Source of the DNA: Flavobacterium sp. 20NA77.7
GTDB lineage: Bacteria > Bacteroidota > Bacteroidia > Flavobacteriales > Flavobacteriaceae
DNA length: 64,000 nt
Assembly (NCBI RefSeq): GCF_031326205.1
Contig: NZ_CP133721.1
Location: 1-64,000, forward strand
Direction: 5' to 3'
The notes beneath the pieces are model-generated. The model made no database searches and had not been told where the DNA came from. It saw nothing but the letters and a program-made list of their open reading frames with translations. Below are positions 42,559 to 52,712 of this stretch, piece by piece (the stretch's first letter is position 1; each line of letters begins with the position of its first letter). A program made the position numbers and the translations under genes.

Positions 42559-43911
42559 ATGCAACTGTATAACACCTTAAGCGCAGAAGAAAGAAAAGAG
42601 CTAATTGATTTAGCCGGGAAACAACGTTTAACCTTGTCTTTCTATGCGTATGCCAAAATTGAAAACCCACAAAAATTTCGCGATGATTTATTCTTAGCTT
42701 GGAATGTACTTGATGCACTAGGCCGAATTTATGTTGCCCACGAAGGAATTAACGCCCAAATGAGTGTTCCTGCCGAAAACTTTGAAGCTTTTCGCGAAAC
42801 TTTAGAAGCCTATGATTTCATGCGTGGCATTCGTTTGAATGTAGCGGTGGAACACGATGATCATTCTTTCCTAAAATTAACCATTAAAGTGCGTCATAAA
42901 ATTGTAGCCGATGGACTAAATGATGAAACCTTTGATGTAACAAACATTGGCGTGCATTTGAAAGCAAAGGAATTCAATGAAATTTTAGATGACCCTAATA
43001 CAATTGTAGTGGATTTTAGAAATCATTACGAAAGTGAAGTAGGTCATTTCACAGGAGCTATTACGCCTGATGTGGAAACTTTTAGAGAATCGTTGCCCAT
43101 TATTAATGAGCAATTAAAAGATTTCAAAGAAGATAAAAATCTTGTCATGTACTGCACCGGAGGAATTAGATGTGAAAAAGCTTCCGCGTATTTTAAACAC
43201 CAAGGGTTTAAAAATGTTTTTCAATTAGAAGGCGGAATCATCAACTATGCCAAACAAATTAAAGAAGAAGGATTAGAAAGTAAATTCATCGGAAAAAACT
43301 TTGTATTTGACCATAGATTGGGAGAAAGAATTACAGACGATATTGTTGCGCAATGTCATCAATGTGGGAAACCGTGCGACAATCACACGAATTGTTTAAA
43401 TGACGGGTGTCATTTATTATTTATTCAATGTGACGAATGTAAAGCAGCTATGGAAAATTGTTGCTCAACTGAATGTCAAGAAATCACCCATTTACCTTTA
43501 GCCGAACAAGTAAAACTTCGTAGAGGCAAGCAAGTTGGCAACAAAGTATTCCGAAAAGGGAAATCTGAAAAATTGAAGTTTAAACACTCTGGTGAACTTT
43601 CAGATAAACCTTTGGCCAAAGCAACAACCGACATTCGTCAAAAAATTAAAAATAAAAAGGTAATCTTAGGAAAAGCACAACATTACTTTGTAAAAGCTAA
43701 AGTAGGAGTTTTTGAAATTGAAAATAACGAATTAAACTTAGGAGATACAATTTTAGTTTCAGGACCAACAACAGGAAACGAACAATTAATTGTAGAAAAA
43801 ATGTTCGTAAATGGAACAGAAAGTAACGTTGCAAAAGCAGGCGATAAAATCACTATAATTTTACCATTTAGAGTCCGTTTATCAGATAAACTTTTTAAAA
43901 TTTTGTCTTAA
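42559..43911 (+). CDS. trhO: O2-dependent tRNA uridine-34 hydroxylase TrhO with extra C-terminal barrel
   Basis: This 450-residue protein has the TrhO/YceA arrangement: an N-terminal acylphosphatase-like domain (about 1-125, HEGINAQMSVP), a rhodanese domain (about 130-240) with active-site C199 in MYCTGGIRCEK, and a cysteine-rich segment (about 265-312). It hydroxylates U34 of certain tRNAs. Residues ~375-450 form an additional domain (VGVFEIENNE, LGDTILVSGP, then LSDKLFKIL) that resembles the C-terminal beta-barrel of U32 peptidase-family proteins. A U32-family enzyme, TrhP, makes the same modification by another route. The enzyme call is firm; the extra domain is my reading. Confidence 0.9.
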   Translation: MQLYNTLSAEERKELIDLAGKQRLTLSFYAYAKIENPQKFRDDLFLAWNVLDALGRIYVAHEGINAQMSVPAENFEAFRETLEAYDFMRGIRLNVAVEHDDHSFLKLTIKVRHKIVADGLNDETFDVTNIGVHLKAKEFNEILDDPNTIVVDFRNHYESEVGHFTGAITPDVETFRESLPIINEQLKDFKEDKNLVMYCTGGIRCEKASAYFKHQGFKNVFQLEGGIINYAKQIKEEGLESKFIGKNFVFDHRLGERITDDIVAQCHQCGKPCDNHTNCLNDGCHLLFIQCDECKAAMENCCSTECQEITHLPLAEQVKLRRGKQVGNKVFRKGKSEKLKFKHSGELSDKPLAKATTDIRQKIKNKKVILGKAQHYFVKAKVGVFEIENNELNLGDTILVSGPTTGNEQLIVEKMFVNGTESNVAKAGDKITIILPFRVRLSDKLFKILS

Positions 43912-43958
43912 ATACACGTATACAGAGAACAATTTTTTGATTACCAAAGTCTAAATAA

Positions 43959-43994
43959 CTAAAAAACCTATTGAAATTTCAATGGGTTTTTTAG
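43959..43994 (+). terminator. trhO terminator
   Basis: A long inverted repeat (43959-43976 with 43977-43994, one mismatch, almost no loop) ends in a T-run. It lies 48 bp after the trhO stop. Confidence 0.8.
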
Positions 43995-44119
43995 TTTACA
44001 AATACCATAAACAGCTTTTTTTCGTTATTTAATTTCATTGAAAAATACTATCTTTACCCTCTAAATAGAATTAGGAACAAGTAGTCTTGTTTAACACAAG
44101 ATGATCAATATATATAATT

Positions 44120-45268
44120 ATGGGATGTACAAGCTGTTCTACTGGTGGGTCGGGCTCACCAAAAGGATGTAAAAATAATGGGACTTGCGGCACCGATAGC
44201 TGCAATAAATTAACGGTTTTCGATTGGTTAACTAATATGACACTTCCAGGAGGTCAAGAACCTTTCAATTGTGTAGAAATTCGATTTAAAAACGGAAGAA
44301 AAGAGTTTTTTAGAAACAACGAAAAATTACAACTTGTAATTGGCGATGTCGTTGCTACTGAAGCTTCGTCTGGACATGATGTTGGTATAGTTTCTCTAAC
44401 TGGTGAATTAGTCCGCGTACAAATGACCAAAAAGAAGGTTGATTTTAAAGGAGAGTTACCAAAAATTTACCGTAAAGCCACTCAAAAAGACATTGACATT
44501 TGGCATGATGTAAGAAACAAAGAAGAAGCAATTCAAGTAAGAGCGAGAGAATTAGCTATTGCTTTAAACCTTGAAATGAAGATTTCAGATATTGAATTTC
44601 AAGGAGACGGTTCTAAAGCTACTTTTTACTACACCGCAAACGACCGAGTTGATTTTCGTCAATTGATTAAAGACTATGCTGCCGAATTTAAAATTCGTAT
44701 CGAAATGAAACAAGTCGGTTTCCGTCAGGAAGCAGCACGTTTAGGAGGAATTGGCTCTTGTGGGAGAGAATTGTGCTGTTCGTCTTGGTTAACAGATTTT
44801 AGAAGTGTAAATACTTCAGCAGCAAGATACCAACAATTATCCTTGAATCCGCAAAAATTAGCAGGACAATGTGGCAAACTAAAATGCTGTTTAAATTATG
44901 AACTAGACACTTATTTAGATGCGTTGAAAGGATTTCCAGATATGGAAACAAAACTTCAAACAGAAAACGGGGATGCTTATTGTCAAAAATTAGATATTTT
45001 TAAGGGGTTGACATGGTTTTCTTACGCGTCTAGCCCTGCCAATTGGCACGTTATAAAAGCTGAACAAGCTATGGAAATTGTAGCCTTAAACAAACAGGGT
45101 AAAAAAATTGCACAACTAGAAGATTATGTTTTTGAAACCACAACAACTAATCCAGAGCAAAATTTCCAAAATGTGGTAGGACAAGATAGCCTAACACGTT
45201 TTGACCAACCTAAAAAGAAAAACAAAAACAAAAAAAGAAGAAAACCTAGTAAAGATAGAAATGAATAA
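44120..45268 (+). CDS. ricT: RicT/PSP1 domain protein
   Basis: This 382-residue protein begins with a Cys/Gly-rich segment (MGCTSCSTGG, eight cysteines including ones near 6-29) followed by the PSP1 domain (about 45-250) with GRKEFFRN, RKATQKDIDIWHDVR, FYYTANDRVDFR, ARLGGIGSCGRELCC and AGQCGKLKCCLNYE. In Bacillus the RicT/YaaT complex carries Fe-S clusters and acts with RNase Y. The C-terminal tail is Lys/Asn-rich. The gene overlaps gldH by 8 bp. Confidence 0.9.
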   Translation: MGCTSCSTGGSGSPKGCKNNGTCGTDSCNKLTVFDWLTNMTLPGGQEPFNCVEIRFKNGRKEFFRNNEKLQLVIGDVVATEASSGHDVGIVSLTGELVRVQMTKKKVDFKGELPKIYRKATQKDIDIWHDVRNKEEAIQVRARELAIALNLEMKISDIEFQGDGSKATFYYTANDRVDFRQLIKDYAAEFKIRIEMKQVGFRQEAARLGGIGSCGRELCCSSWLTDFRSVNTSAARYQQLSLNPQKLAGQCGKLKCCLNYELDTYLDALKGFPDMETKLQTENGDAYCQKLDIFKGLTWFSYASSPANWHVIKAEQAMEIVALNKQGKKIAQLEDYVFETTTTNPEQNFQNVVGQDSLTRFDQPKKKNKNKKRRKPSKDRNE

Positions 45269-45749
45269 AATGTTTTCCAAAATAGCTTTTTTAGGCATTG
45301 TTTTTGTGTTGTTTTCTTGTGACAAACAACAAATATTCGATGAATATAGAGAATTTGATGGCACATGGAAAAAGAACGATAAGGCAAGTTTCACGTTTGA
45401 ACAAAAAGATACGGTTTCAAAATATAATTTCTTTATTAACATTAGAAACAATAACGATTATCCGTACAATAATCTATTTGTCATCGCAAAACTCAATCAA
45501 CCTAACGGAAAAATATTGGTAGATACGTTGGAATACCAAATGACTAATCCGGATGGTTCACTTTTAGGGGTTGGGTTTTCTGATATTAAAGAGAGTAAGT
45601 TGTGGTATAAAGAAAATTTTAGTTTTTCAAAAATGGGCACCTATACCGTTACCTTAGAACACGCATTAAGACAAACAGGAAAAGTAAGCGGATTAGAGGA
45701 TTTAGAAGGGATTACAGAAGTTGGATTTAGAATTGAAAAAACAAAATAA
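45261..45749 (+). CDS. gldH: Gliding motility lipoprotein GldH
   Basis: This 162-residue lipoprotein has the signal MNKMFSKIAFLGIVFVLFSC with the lipid cysteine near 20, then IFDEYREFDGTWKK, a GldH hallmark, and a beta-rich body ending in VGFRIEK. GldH is needed for gliding motility in Flavobacterium johnsoniae. The ATG at 45261 gives a proper signal peptide; an upstream frame start at 45201 would add 20 charged residues. It is coupled to ricT by an 8-bp overlap. Confidence 0.92.
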   Translation: MNKMFSKIAFLGIVFVLFSCDKQQIFDEYREFDGTWKKNDKASFTFEQKDTVSKYNFFINIRNNNDYPYNNLFVIAKLNQPNGKILVDTLEYQMTNPDGSLLGVGFSDIKESKLWYKENFSFSKMGTYTVTLEHALRQTGKVSGLEDLEGITEVGFRIEKTK

Positions 45750-45752
45750 GAT

Positions 45753-48071
45753 ATGGCTACTAAAAATAACAAAGTAGATTATTCAGATTACGTGAGAAGG
45801 TTTTGGAAACTATTCTTCTATTCTTTTGGAGGAGTATTTTTGTTTTTCTTACTAGCATCTTGGGGCTTTTTTGGTAAAATGCCTTCTTTCGACGAATTAG
45901 AAAATCCAGATACAAATATTGCTACAGAAATAATTTCTTCTGATGGAAAAACAATAGGAAAGTTCTATAAGGAGAACAGAACCCCTGTAAAATATGAAGA
46001 TTTACCCCAACATTTAGTAAAAGCACTGGTTGCAACAGAAGATGAACGTTTTTATGAACACTCAGGAATTGATGCAAGAGGCACACTTAGAGCAGTAGCG
46101 AGTTTAGGAAGAGGCGGAGGTGCAAGTACAATTACACAGCAGTTAGCTAAAAACTTATTTCACGGTGAGGGGTCTAAATTTAGACTTTTTAGAATCATTC
46201 AAAAATGTAAAGAATGGATTATTTCTACCAAACTAGAAAGACAATACACCAAACAAGAAATTATCGCATTATACTTAAACAGAGTAGATTTTATAAATGG
46301 AGCTGTTGGGATTCGTTCGGCTGCTAAAATTTACATGAACAAAGAACCAAAAAACTTAACCATTGAAGAAAGTGCCTTGTTTGTAGGCATGTTAAAAAAC
46401 CCTGCATTGTTTAACCCTACTAAAGAAAAAAGACGCGCTAAAGTTTTAAACCGAAGAAATACCGTTTTTGATCAAATGGTAAAAAATAAATTCATTACGC
46501 AAGAAATTGCCGAAGTATTAAAAAAACGACCAGTTAAAATTAATTTTAAGCCCGAAAGTCATTCAGAAGGAATGGCAACGTACTTCAGAGAATACATTCG
46601 TGAAGAATTAAAAGAATGGGTAAAAAACAACCCAAATGACGATGGTGATGAATATGATATTTATACAGATGGTTTAAAAATTTACACGACTATTGATTCT
46701 CGTATGCAACAATATGCAGAAGAAGCCGTGAGCGAACATTTGGCTAATTTGCAAAAAGAATTTTTTAGAAGACAAAAAGACAATCCAAACGCTCCGTTTT
46801 TAGACATTACGCCACAAGAGACAGATAAAATCATTAAACAAGCCATGAAAAATTCTGAAAGATGGCGTGTGATGAGCATTAACGGTAAAGAAGAATCTGA
46901 AATTGTCAAATCATTTGATGTGCCTACCAAGATGAAAGTTTTTACTTGGAAAGGCGAAAGAGACACCATCATGAAACCAAAAGATTCCATCTTGTATTAC
47001 AAGCATTTTTTACAAGCAGGTATGATGGCTATGGAACCACAAACAGGTCATGTAAAAGCTTGGGTAGGAGGCATCAATTATAAATATTTCCAATACGACC
47101 ATGTGGGCCAGGGAGCAAGACAAGTAGGATCTACGTTTAAACCATTTGTGTATGCAACCTGTATTGACCGATTAGGCAAATCACCTTGCGATATGGTGTT
47201 AGATGCGCCATATACAATTTTAAAAGGCGACAATAACGAAAAAGATTGGACACCAAAAAACTCAGATGGAAAATACAGAGGCTTAGTTACACTTAAAAAA
47301 GCATTAGCTAATTCAATAAATACTGTTTCAGCTCGTTTAATTCACGAAGTGGGCGCTCCGGCAGTTGTAGATATGGTTAAAAAATTAGGTGTTACGGCAA
47401 ATGTACCAAATAGACCAGCAATTGCACTAGGCGCTGTAGAAATTACGGTTTCAGAAATGGTAGCAGCATTTAGTACTTTTGCAAATGAAGGGGTGTATAT
47501 TAAACCACAATTAATTACGCGTATTGAAGATAAGAATGGTGTAGTAATTTATCAAGCAACTCCAGAATCTCACGATGTAGTAAACAAAGACGTGGCTTAT
47601 TCTGTAATAAAATTAATGGAAGGCGTTACCGAGTCTGGAACAGGTTCGCGTTTACGTTGGGCAGCTTCTTCGCCATCAAATTTCTTAACAGGTGTGCCTT
47701 ATAATATTAGAGGACCAGTAGCAGGAAAAACAGGAACATCACAAAACAACTCAGACGGATGGTTTATTGGTATGGTACCAAATTTAGCCGCTGGGGTATG
47801 GGTAGGAAACGAAGATCGATCAGCACATTTTAAAGAAACTCATATGGGGCAAGGAGCCACGATGGCCTTACCTATTTATGGAATTTTTATGAGAAAATGT
47901 TATGCAGATACAAGTTTAAAAGTTTCCAATCAACCTTTTGAACGACCAGAAAATCTTTCTATACAAGTAGATTGTAAATCAAGCCCTGTTTCAAATGATT
48001 CTACAGCAGTAGACTCTACAGGCGCACCAATTGACGCACAACCCGACGCAAATGAATTAGGATTAGATTAA
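45753..48071 (+). CDS. Penicillin-binding protein 1A (class A PBP)
   Basis: This 772-residue bifunctional enzyme builds and cross-links peptidoglycan. It has a short cytoplasmic tail, one membrane anchor (about 20-40), a glycosyltransferase domain with the catalytic E96 in [14 protein letters not shown] and [12 protein letters not shown], and a transpeptidase domain with STFKPF (catalytic Ser), the SIN triad residue in LANSINT, and KTGTS. All key residues are present. It lies 3 bp after gldH. Confidence 0.95.
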   Translation: MATKNNKVDYSDYVRRFWKLFFYSFGGVFLFFLLASWGFFGKMPSFDELENPDTNIATEIISSDGKTIGKFYKENRTPVKYEDLPQHLVKALVATEDERFYEHSGIDARGTLRAVASLGRGGGASTITQQLAKNLFHGEGSKFRLFRIIQKCKEWIISTKLERQYTKQEIIALYLNRVDFINGAVGIRSAAKIYMNKEPKNLTIEESALFVGMLKNPALFNPTKEKRRAKVLNRRNTVFDQMVKNKFITQEIAEVLKKRPVKINFKPESHSEGMATYFREYIREELKEWVKNNPNDDGDEYDIYTDGLKIYTTIDSRMQQYAEEAVSEHLANLQKEFFRRQKDNPNAPFLDITPQETDKIIKQAMKNSERWRVMSINGKEESEIVKSFDVPTKMKVFTWKGERDTIMKPKDSILYYKHFLQAGMMAMEPQTGHVKAWVGGINYKYFQYDHVGQGARQVGSTFKPFVYATCIDRLGKSPCDMVLDAPYTILKGDNNEKDWTPKNSDGKYRGLVTLKKALANSINTVSARLIHEVGAPAVVDMVKKLGVTANVPNRPAIALGAVEITVSEMVAAFSTFANEGVYIKPQLITRIEDKNGVVIYQATPESHDVVNKDVAYSVIKLMEGVTESGTGSRLRWAASSPSNFLTGVPYNIRGPVAGKTGTSQNNSDGWFIGMVPNLAAGVWVGNEDRSAHFKETHMGQGATMALPIYGIFMRKCYADTSLKVSNQPFERPENLSIQVDCKSSPVSNDSTAVDSTGAPIDAQPDANELGLD

Positions 48072-48075
48072 AAAT

Positions 48076-48774
48076 ATGATTTCAAGAAAAGTAAACAACG
48101 TAAAAGAAGCTTTAGAAGGCATTCAAGATGGCATGACTATTATGTTAGGCGGTTTTGGTCTTTGTGGTATTCCAGAAAATAGTATAGCCGAATTAGTAGC
48201 CAAAAATGTTACCAATTTAACCTGTATTTCAAACAATGCAGGCGTAGATGATTTCGGATTGGGATTATTGCTACAAAAGCGTCAAATTAAGAAAATGATT
48301 TCTTCTTATGTAGGTGAAAATGCCGAATTTGAACGTCAAATGCTTTCAGGCGAATTAGATGTAGAATTAACACCACAAGGAACGTTAGCTGAAAAATGCC
48401 GCGCTGCACAAGCCGGAATTCCTGCGTTTTTTACACCAGCAGGTTTTGGAACAGAAGTTGCCGAAGGGAAAGAAACACGCGAATTCAACGGAAAAATGCA
48501 CGTAATGGAGTTGGCCTACAAAGCCGATTTTTCTATCGTAAAAGCTTGGAAAGGCGACGAAGCAGGAAATCTTGTTTTCAAAGGAACCGCTCGTAACTTT
48601 AATGCACCAATGGCTGGAGCCGCTAAAATTACAATTGCTGAGGTAGAAGAATTAGTCCCAGCTGGAACATTAGATCCAAATGAAATTCATATCCCAGGAA
48701 TTATGGTAAATCGTATTTTTCAAGGGGAAAAATTTGAAAAAAGAATTGAGCAAAGAACAGTTAGACAAAAGTAA
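48076..48774 (+). CDS. scoA: 3-oxoacid CoA-transferase subunit A
   Basis: This 232-residue subunit has the CoA-binding [13 protein letters not shown] near 22-34 and [15 protein letters not shown] near 117-131, as in succinyl-CoA:3-ketoacid CoA-transferases. With subunit B it moves CoA between succinyl-CoA and acetoacetate, used in ketone-body or amino-acid breakdown. It lies 4 bp after the PBP gene, which suggests a shared transcript with an unrelated function. Confidence 0.93.
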   Translation: MISRKVNNVKEALEGIQDGMTIMLGGFGLCGIPENSIAELVAKNVTNLTCISNNAGVDDFGLGLLLQKRQIKKMISSYVGENAEFERQMLSGELDVELTPQGTLAEKCRAAQAGIPAFFTPAGFGTEVAEGKETREFNGKMHVMELAYKADFSIVKAWKGDEAGNLVFKGTARNFNAPMAGAAKITIAEVEELVPAGTLDPNEIHIPGIMVNRIFQGEKFEKRIEQRTVRQK

Positions 48775-48813
48775 TCAGTATTCAGTTTTTAGTGCTCAGT
48801 AAAAGAAAAAATT

Positions 48814-49467
48814 ATGTTATCAAAAGAAGATATAGCTAAGCGAATCGCTAAAGAAGTAAAAGACGGGTATTACGTAAATTTAGGAATTGGAATACCGACG
48901 CTTGTTGCGAATTATGTTCGAACGGATATTTCGGTCGAATTTCAATCAGAAAATGGGGTTTTAGGCATGGGTCCGTTTCCTTTTGAAGGAGAAGAAGATG
49001 CCGACATTATCAACGCAGGAAAACAAACGATTACTACATTGCCAGGAGCAAGTTTCTTTGATTCTGCTTTTAGTTTCGGAATGATTCGCGCACAAAAAGT
49101 AGATTTAACGATTTTAGGTGCGATGGAAGTTTCTGAAAAGGGCGATATTGCCAACTGGAAAATTCCAGGAAAAATGGTAAAAGGAATGGGTGGTGCTATG
49201 GATTTAGTAGCTTCGGCTGAAAATATTATCGTTGCTATGACGCACGTAAATAAAGCAGGCGAATCAAAAATCTTAAAGCAATGCACACTACCTTTAACTG
49301 GTGTAGGCTGTGTGAAAAAAGTAGTTACCGAATTAGCTGTTTTAGAAGTAACACCTAAAGGATTTAAATTATTAGAACGTGCACCAGGCGTTTCAGTAGA
49401 AGACATCATTAAAGCCACAGAAGCTGACTTAATCATTGAAGGAAACATTCCGGAAATGAGTATATAA
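48814..49467 (+). CDS. scoB: 3-oxoacid CoA-transferase subunit B
   Basis: This 217-residue subunit contains the catalytic glutamate E46 in SENGVLGMGP, plus the LGIGIPTLV and LGAMEVSEKGDIANW motifs. It pairs with the subunit A encoded 39 bp upstream. The spacer has the simple repetitive sequence CAGTATTCAGT/GTGCTCAGT. Both subunits look complete. Confidence 0.94.
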   Translation: MLSKEDIAKRIAKEVKDGYYVNLGIGIPTLVANYVRTDISVEFQSENGVLGMGPFPFEGEEDADIINAGKQTITTLPGASFFDSAFSFGMIRAQKVDLTILGAMEVSEKGDIANWKIPGKMVKGMGGAMDLVASAENIIVAMTHVNKAGESKILKQCTLPLTGVGCVKKVVTELAVLEVTPKGFKLLERAPGVSVEDIIKATEADLIIEGNIPEMSI

Positions 49468-49496
49468 TTAATCAAATCTTTTCATTTTCAATCTAA

Positions 49497-49575
49497 TGTC
49501 ATTTCGATGCGCTTTGCGAGGAGAAATCACATATCGTTAAAGATTATGAGATTTCTCACTTTGTTCGAAATGACA
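49497..49575. repeat. Intergenic palindromic repeat (TGTCATTTCGA type)
   Basis: A 79-bp imperfect palindrome has outer arms 49497-49507 and 49565-49575 (exact 11-bp complements) and inner arms GAGAAATC (49521-49528) and GATTTCTC (49550-49557). It looks like the TGTCATTTCGA...GAGAAATC short mobile repeats scattered between flavobacterial genes. It lies between scoB and the rlmI-like gene. Confidence 0.75.
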
Positions 49576-49604
49576 ATAAAAACAATACCCGTCTTAAAAA
49601 TAAA

Positions 49605-50768
49605 ATGAGAGCAAAAGTAATTCTAAAATCAGGTAAAGAAAAATCGATACAACGTCGCCACCCATGGATTTTCAGCGGTGCGGTGTATGGCGTGAGTCGT
49701 GAAATAAACGACGGCGAAATGGTAGATGTAGTCGATTCGCAAAACAATCATTTAGGCACTGGTTATTTCAGCGATAAAGGAAGTATTGTGGTCCGAATTT
49801 TGACGTTTGCTACGGAAACTTTTTCTGATAGCTTTTGGGCAGACAAACTACAATCGGCTTGGAAATTACGTTTAAAATTATTGAATTTAGAAGTTACAAA
49901 TGCGTTCCGAGTAATCCACGGAGAAGGCGATGGTGTTCCGGGGTTAATAATTGATTATTACGATAAAAACTGGGTTATTCAAGCCCATTCTACTGGTATT
50001 TTTCTTCAAATGGAACAAATCGCTAAAGCCATACAAGCTAATTTTTCGGCGTATTGCGAAACTATTTATTGTAAAAGTTCAGGAACGTTACCGAATACCG
50101 GAACCGATTATTTCTTGTTCGGAACCAAAGCCGAAACCGTTGCCAAAGAGAACAACATTTTGTTTTCGGTAAATTGGGTAGAAGGTCAAAAAACAGGTTT
50201 CTTCTTGGACCAACGTGAAAATCGAAAATTATTAGGCGAATTCTCAAAAGGCAAAAAAGTATTAAATACGTTTTGTTACACAGGCGGATTTTCCATTTAT
50301 GCCATGAATGCTGGAGCTGAATTAGTTACTTCAGTTGATATTTCTCAAAAGGCAGTAGATTTAGCAGCAAGTAATATGGAATTGAATTTTCCAAACGCTA
50401 ATCATAAAGCAGTAGCTGACGACGTGTTCAACTTTATGAAAGAACACACGCAGCAATACGACGTGATTGTATTAGATCCGCCCGCTTTCGCGAAAAGCAT
50501 CAAAAGCAAGCATACCGCAACACAAGCCTACAAACGTTTAAATATAGCAGGATTAAAAGCCTTAGCACCTAACGGAATTTTATTTACATTTTCGTGCTCA
50601 CAAGTGATTGACGATGTGTTGTTTTACAACACCGTTGCCGCAGCTGCCATAGAAACCGGCAGAAACATCAGAGTATTACACAAATTAGAGCAAGGACCCG
50701 ACCATCCAACGAATATTTACCACCCAGAAGGGCATTATTTGAAGGGATTGGTGTTGTTTGTGGAGTAG
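49605..50768 (+). CDS. Class I SAM-dependent rRNA methyltransferase (RlmI family)
   Basis: This 387-residue protein has an N-terminal PUA-like domain (KSGKEKSIQRRHPWIFSGAV), an EEHD-like middle segment, and a Rossmann methyltransferase domain with GFFLDQRENRKLL, NTFCYTGGFSIYAMNAGA (SAM site), SVDISQKAVDLA and the catalytic VLDPPAFAKS. RlmI makes m5C1962 in 23S rRNA; close relatives may differ. The start lies 30 bp after the palindromic repeat. Confidence 0.9.
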   Translation: MRAKVILKSGKEKSIQRRHPWIFSGAVYGVSREINDGEMVDVVDSQNNHLGTGYFSDKGSIVVRILTFATETFSDSFWADKLQSAWKLRLKLLNLEVTNAFRVIHGEGDGVPGLIIDYYDKNWVIQAHSTGIFLQMEQIAKAIQANFSAYCETIYCKSSGTLPNTGTDYFLFGTKAETVAKENNILFSVNWVEGQKTGFFLDQRENRKLLGEFSKGKKVLNTFCYTGGFSIYAMNAGAELVTSVDISQKAVDLAASNMELNFPNANHKAVADDVFNFMKEHTQQYDVIVLDPPAFAKSIKSKHTATQAYKRLNIAGLKALAPNGILFTFSCSQVIDDVLFYNTVAAAAIETGRNIRVLHKLEQGPDHPTNIYHPEGHYLKGLVLFVE

Positions 50769-50802
50769 GTTTTGTTTGTGGAGTTCATAACTAGTTTAAC
50801 AT

Positions 50803-50832
50803 CTTGCAAGGTCTTTTTTTCACCTTGGAGGT
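50803..50832. repeat. REP-like hairpin repeat (type 2)
   Basis: The element reads CTTGCAAGGTC, a T-run, then ACCTTGGAGGT, similar to copies at 52600-52631 and 53319-53351 near the RAYT gene. It sits downstream of the rlmI-like gene. Confidence 0.65.
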
Positions 50833-50845
50833 ATCCATAAAATAA

Positions 50846-50876
50846 AAAACCTGCGAGTTTATCACTTACAGGTTTT
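50846..50876. terminator. Terminator between the rlmI-like gene and fumarase
   Basis: An AAAACCTG...CAGGTTTT stem (50846-50853 with 50869-50876), extended inward with a G-T pair and mismatch, is followed by T-rich sequence. It lies between convergent genes. Confidence 0.65.
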
Positions 50877-50905
50877 CTTTTTTCTTGCTTCTTTTCTCTT
50901 TATTC

Positions 50906-52513
50906 TTAATGACTCAATGCCGAGAAGAAATCGTTCCCTTTATCATCTGTAATAATAAACGCTGGGAAATCTTTCACGGTTATTTTACGAACGGCTTCCA
51001 TGCCTAATTCTTCAAAATCAACCACTTCTACCGATAAGATATTTTCTTTCGCTAAAATGGCAGCAGGACCTCCAATAGAACCTAAGTAGAAGCCTCCATA
51101 TTTCTTACATGCATTCATTACGTCTTTGCTTCGGTTTCCTTTGGCTAACATGATCATGCTTCCACCAGCTGCTTGGAATTCGTCTACATACACGTCCATT
51201 CTTCCTGCGGTAGTTGGCCCAAAACTTCCTGAAGGCATACCGTCTGGAGTTTTTGCTGGACCTGCGTAATATACTGGATGATTTTTGAAATACGCTGGCA
51301 TTGGTTTTCCAGCGTCTAATAATTCTTTGATTTTTGCATGCGCAATATCACGAGCTACAATTAACGTTCCGTTTAATTTCAAACGGGTTTTGATTGGGTA
51401 TTTAGATAACTCTGCTAAAATCTCTGGCATCGGTCTATTCAAATCAATTTCAACTGCTGGCTCTAAATGAGGTGCCGTTGCAGGTAAAAACTGACCTGGA
51501 TTGGTTTCTAATTGTTCTAAGAAAATTCCATCTTTCGTGATTTTTCCTTTGATATTTCTATCTGCCGAACAAGAAACGCCCATTCCCACCGGGCAAGAAG
51601 CTGCGTGACGAGGTAAACGAATGACACGTACATCATGTGTTAAATATTTTCCGCCAAATTGTGCTCCTATTTGACTTTCTTGACAAATGATTTGTATTCT
51701 TTTTTCCCATTCTAAATCACGAAATGCCTGACCCGACATATTTCCAGTAGTGGGAAGGTTGTCATAATATCCAGCGGATGCTTTTTTCACAGCTGCTAAA
51801 TTCGCTTCCGCAGAAGTTCCACCGATAACGATAGCCAAATGGTACGGAGGACAAGCCGCTGTTCCTAAATCCATAATGCGCTCACGAACAAATTCGTCTA
51901 ACGATTTTTCATTTAACAACGATTTGGTCTTTTGATATAAAAACGTTTTGTTCGCCGAACCCCCACCTTTTGTTAAAAATAAAAATTCATACGAATTTCC
52001 TTTTTTCGCATAAATATCAATTTGTGCGGGTAAATTGGAACCTGAATTTTTCTCTTCAAACATCGAAATCGGAACAATTTGCGAGTAACGAAGATTTTTA
52101 TTTTGGTATGTATTGAAAATCCCTTTTGATAACCATTCGCCATCATCAACTCCCGTATACACATTTTCTCCTTTTTTAGCCACTACAATAGCTGTTCCGG
52201 TGTCTTGACAAGAAGGTAATTGCCTTTCAATTGCCACAGCTGCATTTTGTAATAAGTTGTAGGCTACAAAACGATCATTGTCTGTTGCTTCTGGGTCTTC
52301 GATAATGTTTCTTAATTTTTGCAAATGGGATGAACGCAACATAAACGAAACGTCGTCCATGGCTTCTTGCGCTAATAGTTCTAATCCTTTTGGGTCAACC
52401 ACTAAGATTTCTCTGTCGCCAAGTTGCTCAATTTTTACAAAATCTGAAGTCAATTTTTTGTATTCCGTATCGTCTTTTAGAATTGGATACGGATCTTGAT
52501 ATAAAAAGTCCAT
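50906..52513 (-). CDS. Class I fumarate hydratase (iron-sulfur)
   Basis: This 535-residue enzyme converts fumarate to malate in the TCA cycle. The three cysteines for the [4Fe-4S] cluster are in [20 protein letters not shown] and [20 protein letters not shown] and [13 protein letters not shown] are also present, as in FumA/FumB. I use the ATG at 52513 ([12 protein letters not shown]); the longest frame starts upstream inside a REP-like repeat and its extra 17 residues (METLQV...) are not real. No neighbours from the TCA cycle are nearby. Confidence 0.94.
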   Translation of the reverse strand: MDFLYQDPYPILKDDTEYKKLTSDFVKIEQLGDREILVVDPKGLELLAQEAMDDVSFMLRSSHLQKLRNIIEDPEATDNDRFVAYNLLQNAAVAIERQLPSCQDTGTAIVVAKKGENVYTGVDDGEWLSKGIFNTYQNKNLRYSQIVPISMFEEKNSGSNLPAQIDIYAKKGNSYEFLFLTKGGGSANKTFLYQKTKSLLNEKSLDEFVRERIMDLGTAACPPYHLAIVIGGTSAEANLAAVKKASAGYYDNLPTTGNMSGQAFRDLEWEKRIQIICQESQIGAQFGGKYLTHDVRVIRLPRHAASCPVGMGVSCSADRNIKGKITKDGIFLEQLETNPGQFLPATAPHLEPAVEIDLNRPMPEILAELSKYPIKTRLKLNGTLIVARDIAHAKIKELLDAGKPMPAYFKNHPVYYAGPAKTPDGMPSGSFGPTTAGRMDVYVDEFQAAGGSMIMLAKGNRSKDVMNACKKYGGFYLGSIGGPAAILAKENILSVEVVDFEELGMEAVRKITVKDFPAFIITDDKGNDFFSALSH

Positions 52514-52546
52514 TATGTGTGTGTTTTGAAAGGTAAAGTTACAAAT

Positions 52547-52578
52547 AACCTGCAAGGTTTCCAAAACCTTGTAGGTTT
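52547..52578. repeat. REP-like hairpin repeat (type 1)
   Basis: CCTGCAAGGTTT / AAACCTTGTAGG arms around a short loop form a near-perfect hairpin. It is the reverse complement of the copies at 52652-52698 and 53256-53303. It lies just upstream of fumarase. Confidence 0.8.
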
Positions 52579-52599
52579 GTTTTGAAGATAAGCTTCAAA

Positions 52600-52631
52600 C
52601 CAGCAAAGTCTTTTTTTGACCTTGTAGGTTT
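52600..52631. repeat. REP-like hairpin repeat (type 2)
   Basis: GCAAAGTC, a T-run, GACCTTGTAGG. It is similar to copies at 50803-50832 and 53319-53351. Confidence 0.7.
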
Positions 52632-52651
52632 GTTTGTTTCTACACTTATAG

Positions 52652-52698
52652 TTTCATGGTGTTTTTTGATACCTACAAGATTTTGGAAACCTTGCAGG
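52652..52698. repeat. REP-like repeat with RAYT leader copy
   Basis: This segment matches 53256-53303, including the TTTCATGG that forms the RAYT start codon there, then T-run, TACCTACAAG and the TTTTGGAAACCTTGCAG hairpin. So the RAYT gene is flanked by a direct repeat of ~47 bp. Confidence 0.78.
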
Positions 52699-52712
52699 AG
52701 GAAATAGGTTTT

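Noticed and set aside
48942..49475. 177-residue open frame antisense to scoB
   Set aside because: It lies wholly inside a clear CoA-transferase gene on the other strand, has no recognisable motif and no promoter, and reads like a codon-bias shadow.
50906..52564. Longer fumarase start at 52564
   Set aside because: The additional 17 residues are encoded by a REP-like repeat and do not resemble the family; MDFLYQDPY at 52513 does.
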